Shown here: piece by piece, positions 1 through 8,021 of the stretch
Layout: each line of letters starts with the position of its first letter
Position numbering within the stretch: position 1 is the stretch's first letter
NCBI RefSeq assembly: GCF_900091595.1
Contig: NZ_FMCW01000006.1
Span: 186,001 to 250,000, forward strand
Origin: Micromonospora haikouensis
GTDB lineage: Bacteria; Actinomycetota; Actinomycetes; Mycobacteriales; Micromonosporaceae
DNA: 64,000 nt
Reading direction: 5' to 3'
Notes under the pieces: generated by a model
The model's database searches: none
The model's input: only the letters and a program-made list of their open reading frames with translations
Told to the model about the DNA's origin: nothing
Translations under genes and position numbers: made by a program

Positions 1-278
1 TCCTCCAGGTGCGCACGATAGCCGCGCCGACCTTCCCGATCGAGTACGTGCCGACCCTGCACGCCTTCTGCAACTCGTGGAACCACGACCGGTACTGGCC
101 CAAGGCGTTCGTGCACGTCGACGACGACGGGCGGGCCCTGGTCTGCGGCGAGGTGATCGCCGACTTGGAGCGCGGGGTGACCCCGCACCAGCTCGACCAG
201 TTGCTCGACTGTGGCATCTCGACCGGCTGTCAGCTCGCCGCCGCCGTCGGGCAGCTCGCGGGCGGGGCGCGGCCGTGA
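1..278 (+). CDS. YbjN domain protein, C-terminal part (5' end outside window)
   Basis: The reading frame is open from the first bases of the window and ends with TGA at 276-278, so only the last 90 or so residues are present. The visible part holds the second half of a YbjN-type domain, a fold distantly related to type III secretion chaperones: the block FCNSWNHDRYWPKAF followed by a strand and the helix TPHQLDQLLDCGISTG. The next gene carries a near copy of this block (FCNAWNHDRLLPKAY), so the two are probably paralogues. The stop overlaps the GTG start of that gene (GTGA at 275-278), which implies co-translation. Cellular role unknown. The GTG at 9 is only an internal in-frame codon, not a supported start. 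Confidence 0.75.
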   Translation, partial: LQVRTIAAPTFPIEYVPTLHAFCNSWNHDRYWPKAFVHVDDDGRALVCGEVIADLERGVTPHQLDQLLDCGISTGCQLAAAVGQLAGGARP

Positions 279-2086
279 CCGGGCAGCCGCGCCGGTGGGC
301 CGACCGGCTGGCCGCCGCCGGGGACCTGCCCGACGGGGAGGAACGCGCCGTCGAGCTGGACCGGATCGCGTCGGCCGCCGACGCGGCCGGCGACCTGGCC
401 ACCGGGCTGGACGCGCGGTTCGCGCTGATGGACCTGTATCTGCGGCGGGGCGAGCGGTGGCGGCTGTTCGAGCCGGTCCGCCGCTGCCGGGAGCTGCTCG
501 ACGCCGCCTCCGCGGACGCCACCGCCGAGGTCCCCACGACCGGGCCGGTCGCCGAGCGGGCCGCCGAGCTGCGCCGCTACCAGCGCTTCGCGGTCGAGGC
601 CGCGTTCGGCACGCCCCGGGTCGGCCTGGGCCAGACCCGCGCGGCGCTGGACGGCCTGGCCCGGCCCACGCCGGGGCTGAAGGGCCTGGCCCGGCCCGCC
701 CCGGGTGGGGCCGGCGACCCGGCGGTGAGCGATCTGGTGGCCGAGCTGCGCTGCCGCCTCGCCGACCACCTCGGCGACGAGCCGGAGGCCCGCCGCTGGT
801 ACGACCGCTGGCGCACCGCCCCCGCCGACCCGGCCGCCGGCTGTCCGGCCTGCGCCCCGTCGCGCCGCGCCGACCTGCTGGCCGGCTGGGGTGACTGGGC
901 GGCGGCGCTGGCCGAGCTGCGCCCGATCGTCGACGGCCCGACGGCGGCGACCCCGGCCGAGACTGGCGGGGCCGAGACAGCCGGAGCTGACGGGGCCGGG
1001 ACAGCCGGGGGCGGCGGGGCGTACTGCACCGACCAGCCGGAGCGGGCGCTGGCCGGGGCGCTGCTGCCGCTGCTGCGCGCCGGCGAGCCGGAGCGGGCGG
1101 GCCGGGCGCACGTCACGGCGTACCGGCGGCACCGGCGGGAGCGGACGGCGTTCGGGCAGCTCGCCGCGCACCTGCGGTTCTGCGCGCTGGGCGGGCACCT
1201 GGACCGGGGGCTGGACATCCTCGCCGAGCAGCTGCCCCGGCTGGACCGCCCGTCCGACGACCTGGCCGCGATGGAGTTCGCCGCCGCCGGGGCGCTGCTG
1301 TGCGCCCTCGCCGCCGAGGCGGGGCGGGGCGACCGGCGGATGCCCGGACCCGCCGCCCCCACCGGGCGGGGGGCCGGTCGGGCCGGCGACGACATCGACG
1401 TGGCCCGGCTCGGCGGGCTGCTCGCCGAACTGGCGACGGGGCTCGCCGGCAGCTTCGACGCCCGCAACGGCACCGGGCACCAGTCCGGCCGGATCGCGGC
1501 CCTGCTGGCCGAGCGGCCGGTCGCCGGTCCGGTGGTGCCGCTGCCCGCCGACGAGGCGGCCGACGACGGCGGAAGCGACGACGACGGCGGGAACGACGAG
1601 TTCGACGAAGACCGCGACGGCAGCGGCAAGGGCGGCAGCGGGCCAGCTGGGCGGGAGGCCGGGCGGGAACTGGCCGGGGACGAGGTGGGGGCGCTGACCG
1701 TCGCCCTGGTCACCCAGGCCCTGGACCGGCGCGGCGACGCCTGGACGATGCGCGGCCCGGCGGTGGTCGGGCGGTGGGGTCCGGCGCTGATCGAGTTCCG
1801 GCAGGCCGGCGAGCGGGGCGAGATCCTGCACGCCCGGGTGCTGGCCGTCCGACGGCTGGCGGCGGGGCGGCGCGCGGAGGCGTACGCCTTCTGCAACGCC
1901 TGGAACCACGACCGGCTGCTCCCGAAGGCGTACGCGCACGACGACGGCAGCGGGGAGCTGGTGCTGGCCGGCGACGTGACCACGGACCTGGCCCACGGGG
2001 TGGCCCCCACCCAGCTCGACGTGCTGGTCACCGCGGCTGTGGCCACCGGCGTCGCGTACGCGGAGGCGGTCGCGGCGCTGCCCTGA
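275..2086 (+). CDS. Large helical-repeat protein with C-terminal YbjN domain
   Basis: 603 residues from a GTG that overlaps the previous stop. The first ~400 residues are Ala/Arg/Leu-rich helical hairpins (for example the stretch following TGLDARFALMDLYLRRG), resembling tetratricopeptide-like repeats. Around residues 428-450 lies a very acidic, low-complexity linker (Asp/Gly repeats). The last ~130 residues form a YbjN-type domain with the signature FCNAWNHDRLLPKAYAHDDG. The architecture suggests an adaptor or chaperone, with the helical part as interaction surface; that is inference and no enzyme motif is visible. It is coupled to the upstream YbjN protein, and a strong hairpin follows the stop. 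A longer in-frame reading from 77 is open but overlaps the upstream gene and is not credible. Confidence 0.7.
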   Translation: MTGQPRRWADRLAAAGDLPDGEERAVELDRIASAADAAGDLATGLDARFALMDLYLRRGERWRLFEPVRRCRELLDAASADATAEVPTTGPVAERAAELRRYQRFAVEAAFGTPRVGLGQTRAALDGLARPTPGLKGLARPAPGGAGDPAVSDLVAELRCRLADHLGDEPEARRWYDRWRTAPADPAAGCPACAPSRRADLLAGWGDWAAALAELRPIVDGPTAATPAETGGAETAGADGAGTAGGGGAYCTDQPERALAGALLPLLRAGEPERAGRAHVTAYRRHRRERTAFGQLAAHLRFCALGGHLDRGLDILAEQLPRLDRPSDDLAAMEFAAAGALLCALAAEAGRGDRRMPGPAAPTGRGAGRAGDDIDVARLGGLLAELATGLAGSFDARNGTGHQSGRIAALLAERPVAGPVVPLPADEAADDGGSDDDGGNDEFDEDRDGSGKGGSGPAGREAGRELAGDEVGALTVALVTQALDRRGDAWTMRGPAVVGRWGPALIEFRQAGERGEILHARVLAVRRLAAGRRAEAYAFCNAWNHDRLLPKAYAHDDGSGELVLAGDVTTDLAHGVAPTQLDVLVTAAVATGVAYAEAVAALP

Positions 2087-2098
2087 CCGGCCCGGCTC

Positions 2099-2139
2099 GC
2101 CCTGACCGGCCCGCGCGGTGGTGCTGGGCCGGTCAGGGC
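2099..2139. terminator. Bidirectional hairpin terminator
   Basis: GCCCTGACCGGCCC at 2099-2112 pairs perfectly with GGGCCGGTCAGGGC at 2126-2139 around a 13-nt loop. It lies between two convergent genes, 13 nt past the YbjN-fusion stop and 14 nt from the protease stop. A second copy of the left arm (CCCTGACCGGCCC) starts at 2081, spanning the stop codon itself. There is no U-tract, as is usual in high-GC actinomycetes. Confidence 0.7.
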
Positions 2140-2152
2140 ACACGGGGCGGAA

Positions 2153-3364
2153 TCAGCGCCGCACGCGGCGACCGCTCTGGAGGTTGTTGCCACCGTCGGC
2201 GGTGACCAGGGTCAGCCCGTTGACCTGGAGGATCTCGTTGACGGGCTGGAAGAAGGTGACCCCGCCGACGGTGCAGTCGCCCGCCCCGCCCGAGGTGACC
2301 CCCTGCGCCTGGTCACCGGAGATCCACGACCCGCCGGAGTCGCCCGGCTCGGCGCAGACGTTGGTCTGGGTCAGCCCGGTGACCGTGCCCTCCGGGTAGT
2401 TGACCGTCGCGTTCTTCGCCTGGATCACCCCGCAGAACGCCCCGGTGGTGGAGCCGGAGCGGCAGATCGACGCGCCGACGGGGGCCTCCTGCGAGCCGTT
2501 GACGGGCACCGCGCCGCCGTTGAAGTCGTTCACCACGGGCTGCGGCTGGAAGTCGCCGGTGACCCGCACGACGCCCCAGTCGTCGCGGGGGAAGGACGAC
2601 GCGGCGAAGACGCCCTGCGGCGAGCCGTCGACCCCGGTGGTGCGGTCGCCGGCCTGGCCGCAGTGCCCGGCGGTGACGAAGCCGCCGACCACGGCGAAGC
2701 CGACCGAGCAGCGGGAGTTGCCGTTGATGAGGTAGGCGTCGCCGCCCTGCAGGTCGGCGAGCAGCCGGGGGGCCCGCGTCGAGCTGACCACCCGCACCGC
2801 CGACGCCGGGAGCCCGCTGGCCGCCGCGAACCGGCGACCGGCCGCCTCCTGGCCCGCCCGGGCCACCACCACGACGGAGTTGGTGGGCGCGTCGACGTAC
2901 CAGCCGGTGACGGCCCGGCCGACCGCGCCGCCGGACCGGTCGAGCCGGGTCTTCATGGTGTCCAGCTCCCCCACGCCCCGGGCGACCTGCTTCGGCACCG
3001 CGCCGGCCGCGCGTACGGCGTCGGCCCGGCCGGGGTCGGCGACCGCGACGGTCAGGGTACGGCCGTCGGCGCTGAGCCAGGCGCCGCCGTAGTCCTCGCC
3101 CAGCTCGGTCCGGAGCTTGTCGACGGTGCCGGCGGCCCAGCGCTCGGTCTTCAGCCGCTGCGCCGCCTGCTCGCGGGTGAGCCGCAGGTCGCGGCTCATC
3201 GCGTCCACGACCTTCTGGTCCACCCCGGCCGGTGCGGTGGCCCGCCCGGAGTCCCCGGCCGGCGGCGCGGCACCCTCCCCGGCGAACGACGGCAGGGCCA
3301 CGACCGCCGCCGCTCCCGCCGCCACCACCAGTACGCCGATGGCTGTCATCCGTCTGCGGTCCAT
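2153..3364 (-). CDS. Secreted S1-family serine protease (streptogrisin/alpha-lytic type)
   Basis: 403 residues. The start ATG at 3364 has GGGAGGAG about 9 nt upstream. A signal peptide (MDRRRMTAIGV then a hydrophobic run to about residue 28) is followed by a ~170-residue pro-region with the alternating helices typical of alpha-lytic-type propeptides, then the mature chymotrypsin-fold domain. The catalytic triad is visible: His234 in TAGHCG, Asp262 in DDWGVV, Ser343 in GDSGGSW. Cys pairs flanking His and Ser fit the family disulfides. The protein is expected to be exported, folded with help of its propeptide, then matured by self-cleavage. It is monocistronic, with a hairpin after the stop shared with the convergent gene. 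Exact substrate preference cannot be read from sequence. Confidence 0.93.
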   Translation of the reverse strand: MDRRRMTAIGVLVVAAGAAAVVALPSFAGEGAAPPAGDSGRATAPAGVDQKVVDAMSRDLRLTREQAAQRLKTERWAAGTVDKLRTELGEDYGGAWLSADGRTLTVAVADPGRADAVRAAGAVPKQVARGVGELDTMKTRLDRSGGAVGRAVTGWYVDAPTNSVVVVARAGQEAAGRRFAAASGLPASAVRVVSSTRAPRLLADLQGGDAYLINGNSRCSVGFAVVGGFVTAGHCGQAGDRTTGVDGSPQGVFAASSFPRDDWGVVRVTGDFQPQPVVNDFNGGAVPVNGSQEAPVGASICRSGSTTGAFCGVIQAKNATVNYPEGTVTGLTQTNVCAEPGDSGGSWISGDQAQGVTSGGAGDCTVGGVTFFQPVNEILQVNGLTLVTADGGNNLQSGRRVRR

Positions 3365-3420
3365 CCGCCACGCTCCTCCCGGCCGACGCGGGTACGCCTG
3401 CCGGCACGGAGTACGGGACA

Positions 3421-3435
3421 AACCACCGGATGGTT
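3421..3435. promoter_or_regulatory. Short dyad upstream of the protease gene
   Basis: AACCA-CCGGA-TGGTT forms a 5-bp dyad 57 nt upstream of the protease start, next to an unusually A/T-rich stretch (AACAATTTTT near 3451-3460). In a region this GC-rich it may be part of the protease promoter or an operator. The evidence is only position and symmetry. Confidence 0.25.
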
Positions 3436-3519
3436 GAACGATCGACCCGGAACAATTTTTCCCGTCGGCGTTGAACCCTGCGGCGGCGGTGTCCGTACCC
3501 CAGGCCGGCGGGAGAAGCG

Positions 3520-3558
3520 CCGACGCCGGCCCACCGCTCGGGGGTGGGCCGGCGTCGG
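3520..3558 (-). terminator. Strong hairpin terminator after rnj
   Basis: CCGACGCCGGCCCACC at 3520-3535 and GGTGGGCCGGCGTCGG at 3543-3558 form a perfect 16-bp stem with a 7-nt loop, 27 nt past the rnj stop. It insulates the thyX-dapA-rnj run from the protease promoter. Confidence 0.75.
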
Positions 3559-3585
3559 TACGCGCGGAACGCGGCGGTGCGGGCG

Positions 3586-5274
3586 TCAGACCTCGACGAC
3601 CGTCGGCACGATCATGGGCCGGCGGCGGTACTTGTCGTTGACCCACCGGCCGACGGTGCGCCGGACGATCTGCTGGAGCTGGTGCGGGTCGGTGATGCCG
3701 TCGGCGGCGGCCCGGTTCAGCGCCTCGGTCACCAGCGGCACGACCGGGTTGAACGCCTCCGGGTCCTCCGAGAAGCCCTTCGCCGAGACGGTGGGGCCGC
3801 CCACGACCTTGCCGGTGACCGAGTCGACCACGACGGTGGTGGCGATGAACCCGCCGTCGCCGAGGATCCGCCGCTCGGTGAGCAGGGACTCGCTGACGTC
3901 GCCCACGGCGAGGCCGTCGACGTAGACGTACCGGCTCTTGACGTGGCCGACGAGGCTGGCGCGGCCCTCGACCAGGTCGACGACGTCGCCGTCCTCGCAG
4001 AGCACCACCCGGTCCGGGGCGACCCCGGACTCGATGCCGAGGCGGGCGTGGGCCCGCAGGTGCCGCCACTCGCCGTGCACCGGCATCAGGTTGCTCGGGC
4101 GGGTCACGTTGAGCAGGTAGAGCAGCTCACCGGCGGGGGCGTGGCCGGAGACGTGGACCTTCGCCACGTCCTTGTGCACGACCACCGCGCCGGCCCGGGC
4201 CAGCCGGTTGATCACCCGGTAGACCGAGGTCTCGTTGCCGGGCACCAGCGAGGACGCCAGCACCACCGTGTCACCGGGGGCGATGGTGATGTGCCGGTGG
4301 TCGCCGCTGGCCATCCGGCCGAGCGCGCTCATCGGCTCGCCCTGCGACCCGGTGGACATCAGCACGATCTGCTCCGGCGGGAGCGCCGTCGCCTCCTCGA
4401 TGCTGATCACCAGGCCGGCGGGGATGTTGAGCAGGCCGAGGTCCCGGGCGATGCCCATGTTGCGGACCATCGAGCGGCCGATCAGCGCCACCTTGCGGCC
4501 GTGCTCGACGGCCGAGTCGAAGACCTGCTGCACCCGGTGCACGTGCGAGGCGAAGGACGCGACGATGATCCGCCCCTTCGCCTTCGCGAAGATCGAGTCG
4601 AGGACCGGCCCGATCTCCCGTTCCGGGGTGACGAAGCCGGGGATCTCCGCGTTCGTGGAGTCCGACAGCAGCAGGTCGACGCCCTCCGCGCCGAGCCGGG
4701 CGAAGCCGGCCAGGTCGGTGATCCGGCCGTCCAGGGGGAGCTGGTCCATCTTGAAGTCGCCGGTGTGCAGCACCAGGCCGGCGGGGGTGCGGATGGCCAC
4801 CGCGAGGGCGTCGGGGATCGAGTGGTTGACGGCGAAGAACTCGCACTCGAACGGGCCGAGCCGCTCCCGGCCGCCCTCCCGCACGGTCAGCGTGTACGGC
4901 TGGATGCGCCGCTCGGCCAGCTTCGCCTCGACCAGGGCGAGGGTGAACTGCGAGCCGACCAGCGGAATGTCCGGCTTGTGGGCGAGCAGGTACGGCACCG
5001 CGCCGATGTGGTCCTCGTGGCCGTGGGTGAGCACGATCGCCTGCACGTCGGCGAGCCGGTCCAGGATCGGCCCGAAGTCGGGCAGGATCAGGTCCACGCC
5101 CGGTTGCTCGACGTCGGGGAAGAGCACCCCGCAGTCGACGATGAGCAGCTTGCCGTCGTACTCGAAGACGGTCATGTTCCGACCGATGGCGCCGAGCCCG
5201 CCGAGCGGGATGATCCGCAGGCCGCCCTCCGGCAGCGGCGGGGGCAGTTCGCCCTCGTTGTGCGCCTCGGTCAC
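3586..5274 (-). CDS. rnj: Ribonuclease J
   Basis: 562 residues, normal length for actinobacterial RNase J. It is a metallo-beta-lactamase/beta-CASP nuclease with 5'-3' exonuclease and endonuclease activity in mRNA decay and rRNA maturation. The metal-binding motif is THGHEDHIG with His84, His86, Asp88 and His89; further ligands sit in VNHSIPDA and LHTGDFKMD. Beta-CASP signatures follow (LLSDSTNAE, then SFASHVHRV and STGSQGEP), and SGHAPAGEL supplies the late histidine. The GTG start at 5274 has GAGGTGG upstream. The order thyX-dapA-rnj is conserved in Streptomyces and Mycobacterium. A 57-nt gap separates it from dapA, so co-transcription is likely. Confidence 0.97.
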   Translation of the reverse strand: MTEAHNEGELPPPLPEGGLRIIPLGGLGAIGRNMTVFEYDGKLLIVDCGVLFPDVEQPGVDLILPDFGPILDRLADVQAIVLTHGHEDHIGAVPYLLAHKPDIPLVGSQFTLALVEAKLAERRIQPYTLTVREGGRERLGPFECEFFAVNHSIPDALAVAIRTPAGLVLHTGDFKMDQLPLDGRITDLAGFARLGAEGVDLLLSDSTNAEIPGFVTPEREIGPVLDSIFAKAKGRIIVASFASHVHRVQQVFDSAVEHGRKVALIGRSMVRNMGIARDLGLLNIPAGLVISIEEATALPPEQIVLMSTGSQGEPMSALGRMASGDHRHITIAPGDTVVLASSLVPGNETSVYRVINRLARAGAVVVHKDVAKVHVSGHAPAGELLYLLNVTRPSNLMPVHGEWRHLRAHARLGIESGVAPDRVVLCEDGDVVDLVEGRASLVGHVKSRYVYVDGLAVGDVSESLLTERRILGDGGFIATTVVVDSVTGKVVGGPTVSAKGFSEDPEAFNPVVPLVTEALNRAAADGITDPHQLQQIVRRTVGRWVNDKYRRRPMIVPTVVEV

Positions 5275-5331
5275 GCGTCCACCTCATTCTGCGACGCCGT
5301 CGCCCGGCGTCCGTCGTGTCGTTCGGTCATC

Positions 5332-6255
5332 TCAGGGGAGCTCCAGACCCGCCGCCGCGCAGTCCGCGCGCAGCTGGGCGATCTCGTCGGGGGTGGCGTC
5401 CACCAGCGGGGGCCGCACCGGGCCGGCCGGCAGGCCCAGGGCCGCCAGGCCCGCCTTGACCAGGATCGTGCCCTGGGTGCGGAAGACGCCGGTGAACAGG
5501 GGCAGCAGCCGCCGGTGCAGGGCGAGCGCGGTGCCGGGGTCGCCCGCGTCGTACGCCTCGATCATCCGCTGGGTGAGCGCACCGGTGAAGTGGGTCGAGG
5601 TGCCGACGACCCCGACGCAGCCGACCGCCAGCGCGGGCAGGACGAGGGAGTCCTCCCCGCTGTAGAAGGCCAGGTCGGTGCGGCTGGTCACCCACGAGGT
5701 CGCGGTGAGGTCACCCTTGGCGTCCTTGACCGCGACGATGCGGTCGTGCTCGGCGAGCCGGACCAGGGTCTCGGTCTCGATCGGCACCCCGGAGCGGTGC
5801 GGGATGTCGTAGAGCATGATCGGCAGCCCGGTGGCGTCCGCGACGGCGGTGAAGTGCCGGACCAGCCCGCTCTGCGGCGGCTTGTTGTAGTACGGGGTCA
5901 CCACCAGCAGGCCGTGCGCGCCGGCCTTCTCGGCCGACGCGGCCAGCTCGATGGTGTGCCGGGTGTCGTTGGTGCCGACCCCGGCGACCACCCTCGCCCG
6001 GTCGCCGATCGCCTCCACCACGGCCCGGATCAGGCGTTCCTTCTCCGCGTCCGTGGTGGTGGGCGACTCGCCGGTGGTGCCGTTGAGCACGAGCGCGTCG
6101 TTGCCCTGCTCGTCGACGAGGTGGTTCGCGAGGCGTACGGCGCCGTCGAGGTCCAGGGAACCGTCGGAGGTGAACGGGGTCACCATGGCCGTGAGCACTC
6201 GGCCGAACGGGCGGGACACCGCCCGGTCGGCGGCAACAGGGTGGTCGTGCGTCAT
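5332..6255 (-). CDS. dapA: 4-hydroxy-tetrahydrodipicolinate synthase
   Basis: 307 residues. It condenses pyruvate with aspartate semialdehyde in the first committed step of lysine and diaminopimelate synthesis. TIM-barrel family signatures are intact: NGTTGESPT near residues 58-66, the catalytic Tyr149 in LYDIPHRSG, and the Schiff-base Lys177 in VAVKDAKGD. A GTG at 6261 is in frame, but the ATG at 6255 was chosen because TAGGTT lies exactly 6 nt upstream of it, the arrangement of leaderless actinobacterial transcripts, and no Shine-Dalgarno is visible. It sits between thyX and rnj. The next enzyme of the pathway, dapB, lies 8 kb away in this window. Confidence 0.96.
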   Translation of the reverse strand: MTHDHPVAADRAVSRPFGRVLTAMVTPFTSDGSLDLDGAVRLANHLVDEQGNDALVLNGTTGESPTTTDAEKERLIRAVVEAIGDRARVVAGVGTNDTRHTIELAASAEKAGAHGLLVVTPYYNKPPQSGLVRHFTAVADATGLPIMLYDIPHRSGVPIETETLVRLAEHDRIVAVKDAKGDLTATSWVTSRTDLAFYSGEDSLVLPALAVGCVGVVGTSTHFTGALTQRMIEAYDAGDPGTALALHRRLLPLFTGVFRTQGTILVKAGLAALGLPAGPVRPPLVDATPDEIAQLRADCAAAGLELP

Positions 6256-6261
6256 GCTCAC

Positions 6262-6267
6262 AACCTA
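6262..6267 (-). promoter_or_regulatory. Putative -10 hexamer of dapA (leaderless)
   Basis: TAGGTT on the minus strand, six nt before the ATG at 6255. It matches the TANNNT -10 consensus at leaderless spacing. A near-identical arrangement (TAGGTT, six nt, GTG) precedes dapB. Confidence 0.5.
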
Positions 6268-6301
6268 GCGGACGACCACCGGCGGGCCGGTGGGGAAGGG
6301 T

Positions 6302-7054
6302 TCAGGACAGCTCGGCGAGCGGGCTGGCCGCCACCTCCGTGCCGTCGGGCAGCGTGGAGATGACGAAGTCGGCGAACACGTTCGGGGCGACCCGCTGGAG
6401 CTGACGCAGGCACTCCACGGCCAGCTCGCGGATCTCCACGTCGGCGTGCTCGGTGGCCCGCATCGCGACGAAGTGTCGCCAGGCCCGGTAGTTGCCGGTG
6501 ACCACGATCCGCGTCTCGGTGGCGTTGGGCAGCACCGCGCGGGCCGCCTGCCGGGCCTGCTTGCGGCGCAGCGTCGGGTTGGGCTCGTCGGAGAAGCGCT
6601 GCTCCAGGCCCTCCAGCAGCTCCGTGTACGCCCGCACGCTCGCCTCGGCGGCCTCGACGAACCGCTTGTGCAGCTCCGGGTCGTCGGCGATCACCGCCGG
6701 CTCGACCATCGCGGCGTCGCGCTCGGGGACGTACCGCTGGGAGAGCTGGGAGTAGGAGAAGTGCCGGTGCCGGATCAGCTCGTGGGTGAACGAGCGGGAC
6801 ACCCCGGTGAAGTAGAAGCTCACCGAGCCGTGCTCCAGCACCGACAGGTGCCCCACCTCGAGGATGTGCGCCAGGTAGCCGGCGTTGGTGGCGGTGGCCG
6901 GGTTCGGCTTGGACCAGCTCTGGTAGCAGGCCCGGCCGGCGAACTCGGCGAGCGCCTGGCCGCCCTCGGCGTCGGTCGACCACGGCACGTCGTCCGGGGC
7001 CTGGAACTGGGTCCACGCGACGAGCTTGACCTGGGGCTGCACCATCTCCGGCAT
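6302..7054 (-). CDS. thyX: FAD-dependent thymidylate synthase ThyX
   Basis: 250 residues. It makes dTMP from dUMP using methylenetetrahydrofolate, FAD and NAD(P)H. The family signature RHRX7S is present as [11 protein letters not shown] (Arg95-Ser105), followed by QRYVPE. The C-terminal half carries [21 protein letters not shown], the dUMP/FAD-binding region. An upstream in-frame start at 7111 is possible, but ATG 7054 is preferred: it gives the usual family length and has TACAGT 7 nt upstream. It heads the thyX-dapA-rnj run, with dapA starting 46 nt after its stop. Confidence 0.96.
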   Translation of the reverse strand: MPEMVQPQVKLVAWTQFQAPDDVPWSTDAEGGQALAEFAGRACYQSWSKPNPATATNAGYLAHILEVGHLSVLEHGSVSFYFTGVSRSFTHELIRHRHFSYSQLSQRYVPERDAAMVEPAVIADDPELHKRFVEAAEASVRAYTELLEGLEQRFSDEPNPTLRRKQARQAARAVLPNATETRIVVTGNYRAWRHFVAMRATEHADVEIRELAVECLRQLQRVAPNVFADFVISTLPDGTEVAASPLAELS

Positions 7055-7061
7055 GCCAGGG

Positions 7062-7067
7062 ACTGTA
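7062..7067 (-). promoter_or_regulatory. Putative -10 hexamer of thyX (leaderless)
   Basis: TACAGT on the minus strand seven nt upstream of the thyX ATG, with no ribosome-binding site between. Fits TANNNT at leaderless spacing. Confidence 0.45.
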
Positions 7068-7176
7068 GTGGCCCGCCGGCCGGCCGCCCAAGTCGGGCGC
7101 GCCCGGTGCAACGGCGGTCACCCGCCGGCCCGGCGCGTCGCCCGCCGGAAGGGACCGTCCCGGTTTCCCGCCTAGG

Positions 7177-7325
7177 GAGCTGAGTCATTTACGACATCAG
7201 GGTGGGGTCGGGTCGGGGACGAGGCCGGGTCGGGTCCGGGCCGCAGCGGGTCGCGGCCAGGGCCGGGTCACGGCCAGGGCCGCGGCAGCCCGTGGGCGGC
7301 GGTGATGTCGTAAACGACTCAGCTC
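7177..7325. repeat. 149-bp element bounded by 23-bp inverted repeats
   Basis: The left arm (7177-7199, beginning GAGCTGAGTCATTTACG) and right arm (7303-7325, ending CGTAAACGACTCAGCTC) are inverted copies with one mismatch in 23. Each arm also holds an imperfect internal dyad around GTCGTAAACGAC. The 103-bp interior is GC-rich low-complexity sequence with repeated GGGTCGGG and CGGCCAGGGCCG motifs and no ORF. No clear target-site duplication flanks it. It occupies most of the 394-bp gap between thyX and the DUF2752 gene. It could be a miniature mobile element or a dispersed palindromic repeat. Confidence 0.6.
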
Positions 7326-7380
7326 GCTATGGCCCGCAGGCTCCGCATCCGATCGCGCAGGCGTGCGCCAAGCTGCCCGC

Positions 7381-7412
7381 CCGGGCCAGACACAGGCCGG
7401 GCCAGACACAGG
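7381..7412. repeat. Tandem duplication of a 16-bp unit
   Basis: CCGGGCCAGACACAGG occurs twice in direct succession (7381-7396, 7397-7412) and a degenerate third copy follows. It lies 37-68 nt beyond the stop of the DUF2752 gene. Function unknown. Confidence 0.5.
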
Positions 7413-7448
7413 CCAGGTCAGACGCGGCCCGGCCAGGCAGGGCCCAGG

Positions 7449-8021
7449 TCAGACGTAGAGGGAGGTGAAGGGGGCCCAGGGCAGGTTGCGGGCCACCGAG
7501 AAGACCAGCCACAGGGCCAGGAAGCCGCCGATCACCTTCGAGCTGACCTGGGGCTGCGGCAGCCGCCAGCCGAACGCCTGCCGGCCCGCCCAGGCGACGA
7601 ACAGGTAGGTCAGGAAGGGCAGCGCGAAGACGAAGAGGAAGTGGTGCCGGGCGGCGGCCGGCAGGTCGCCGTGCAGCACGTACCACAGCGCGCGGGTGCC
7701 GCCGCAGCCCGGACAGTCCAGCCCGGTGGTGAGCTTCAGCAGGCAGCTGGGGGCGGCGTCGGGCGCGGCCCGGGTCGGGTCGCTGAGCAGCGCGTACGCC
7801 ATGCCGAGGCCGACGCAGCCGAGCGCGGCCAGGGGGGCCGCCCAGCGCGGCGACCGGGCGTGCACCCGCATCACGAGGCGGGTCAGCCGGTCGGGCTCCG
7901 CCACCGGGTACGCCCCCGGCGGCCACTCCCCCGACGCGGGCGCGGGCGCCTGCGCGTCAGGGTGCGGGTGCGGGTGCGGGTGCGGGGCCGCCGGGCCGTC
8001 GACGCTCGTCACGTCGCTCAC
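7449..8021 (-). CDS. DUF2752 membrane protein
   Basis: 190 residues, GTG start. A His/Pro-rich soluble N-terminus (alternating PHPHPHP near residue 13) precedes about three to four membrane segments. The DUF2752 signature [15 protein letters not shown] sits between the first and second segments; the paired cysteines of CPGCGGTR suggest metal or redox chemistry, but the family has no established function. The start overlaps the stop of the YcaQ-like gene by 4 nt, so the two are translated together. It is followed by 394 nt of non-coding repeat-rich DNA. Confidence 0.8.
   Translation of the reverse strand: MSDVTSVDGPAAPHPHPHPHPDAQAPAPASGEWPPGAYPVAEPDRLTRLVMRVHARSPRWAAPLAALGCVGLGMAYALLSDPTRAAPDAAPSCLLKLTTGLDCPGCGGTRALWYVLHGDLPAAARHHFLFVFALPFLTYLFVAWAGRQAFGWRLPQPQVSSKVIGGFLALWLVFSVARNLPWAPFTSLYV

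Noticed and set aside
3346..3534. 62-residue ORF upstream of the protease
   Set aside because: It overlaps the protease signal peptide region and the hairpin after rnj; Arg-rich low-complexity product without a start signal.
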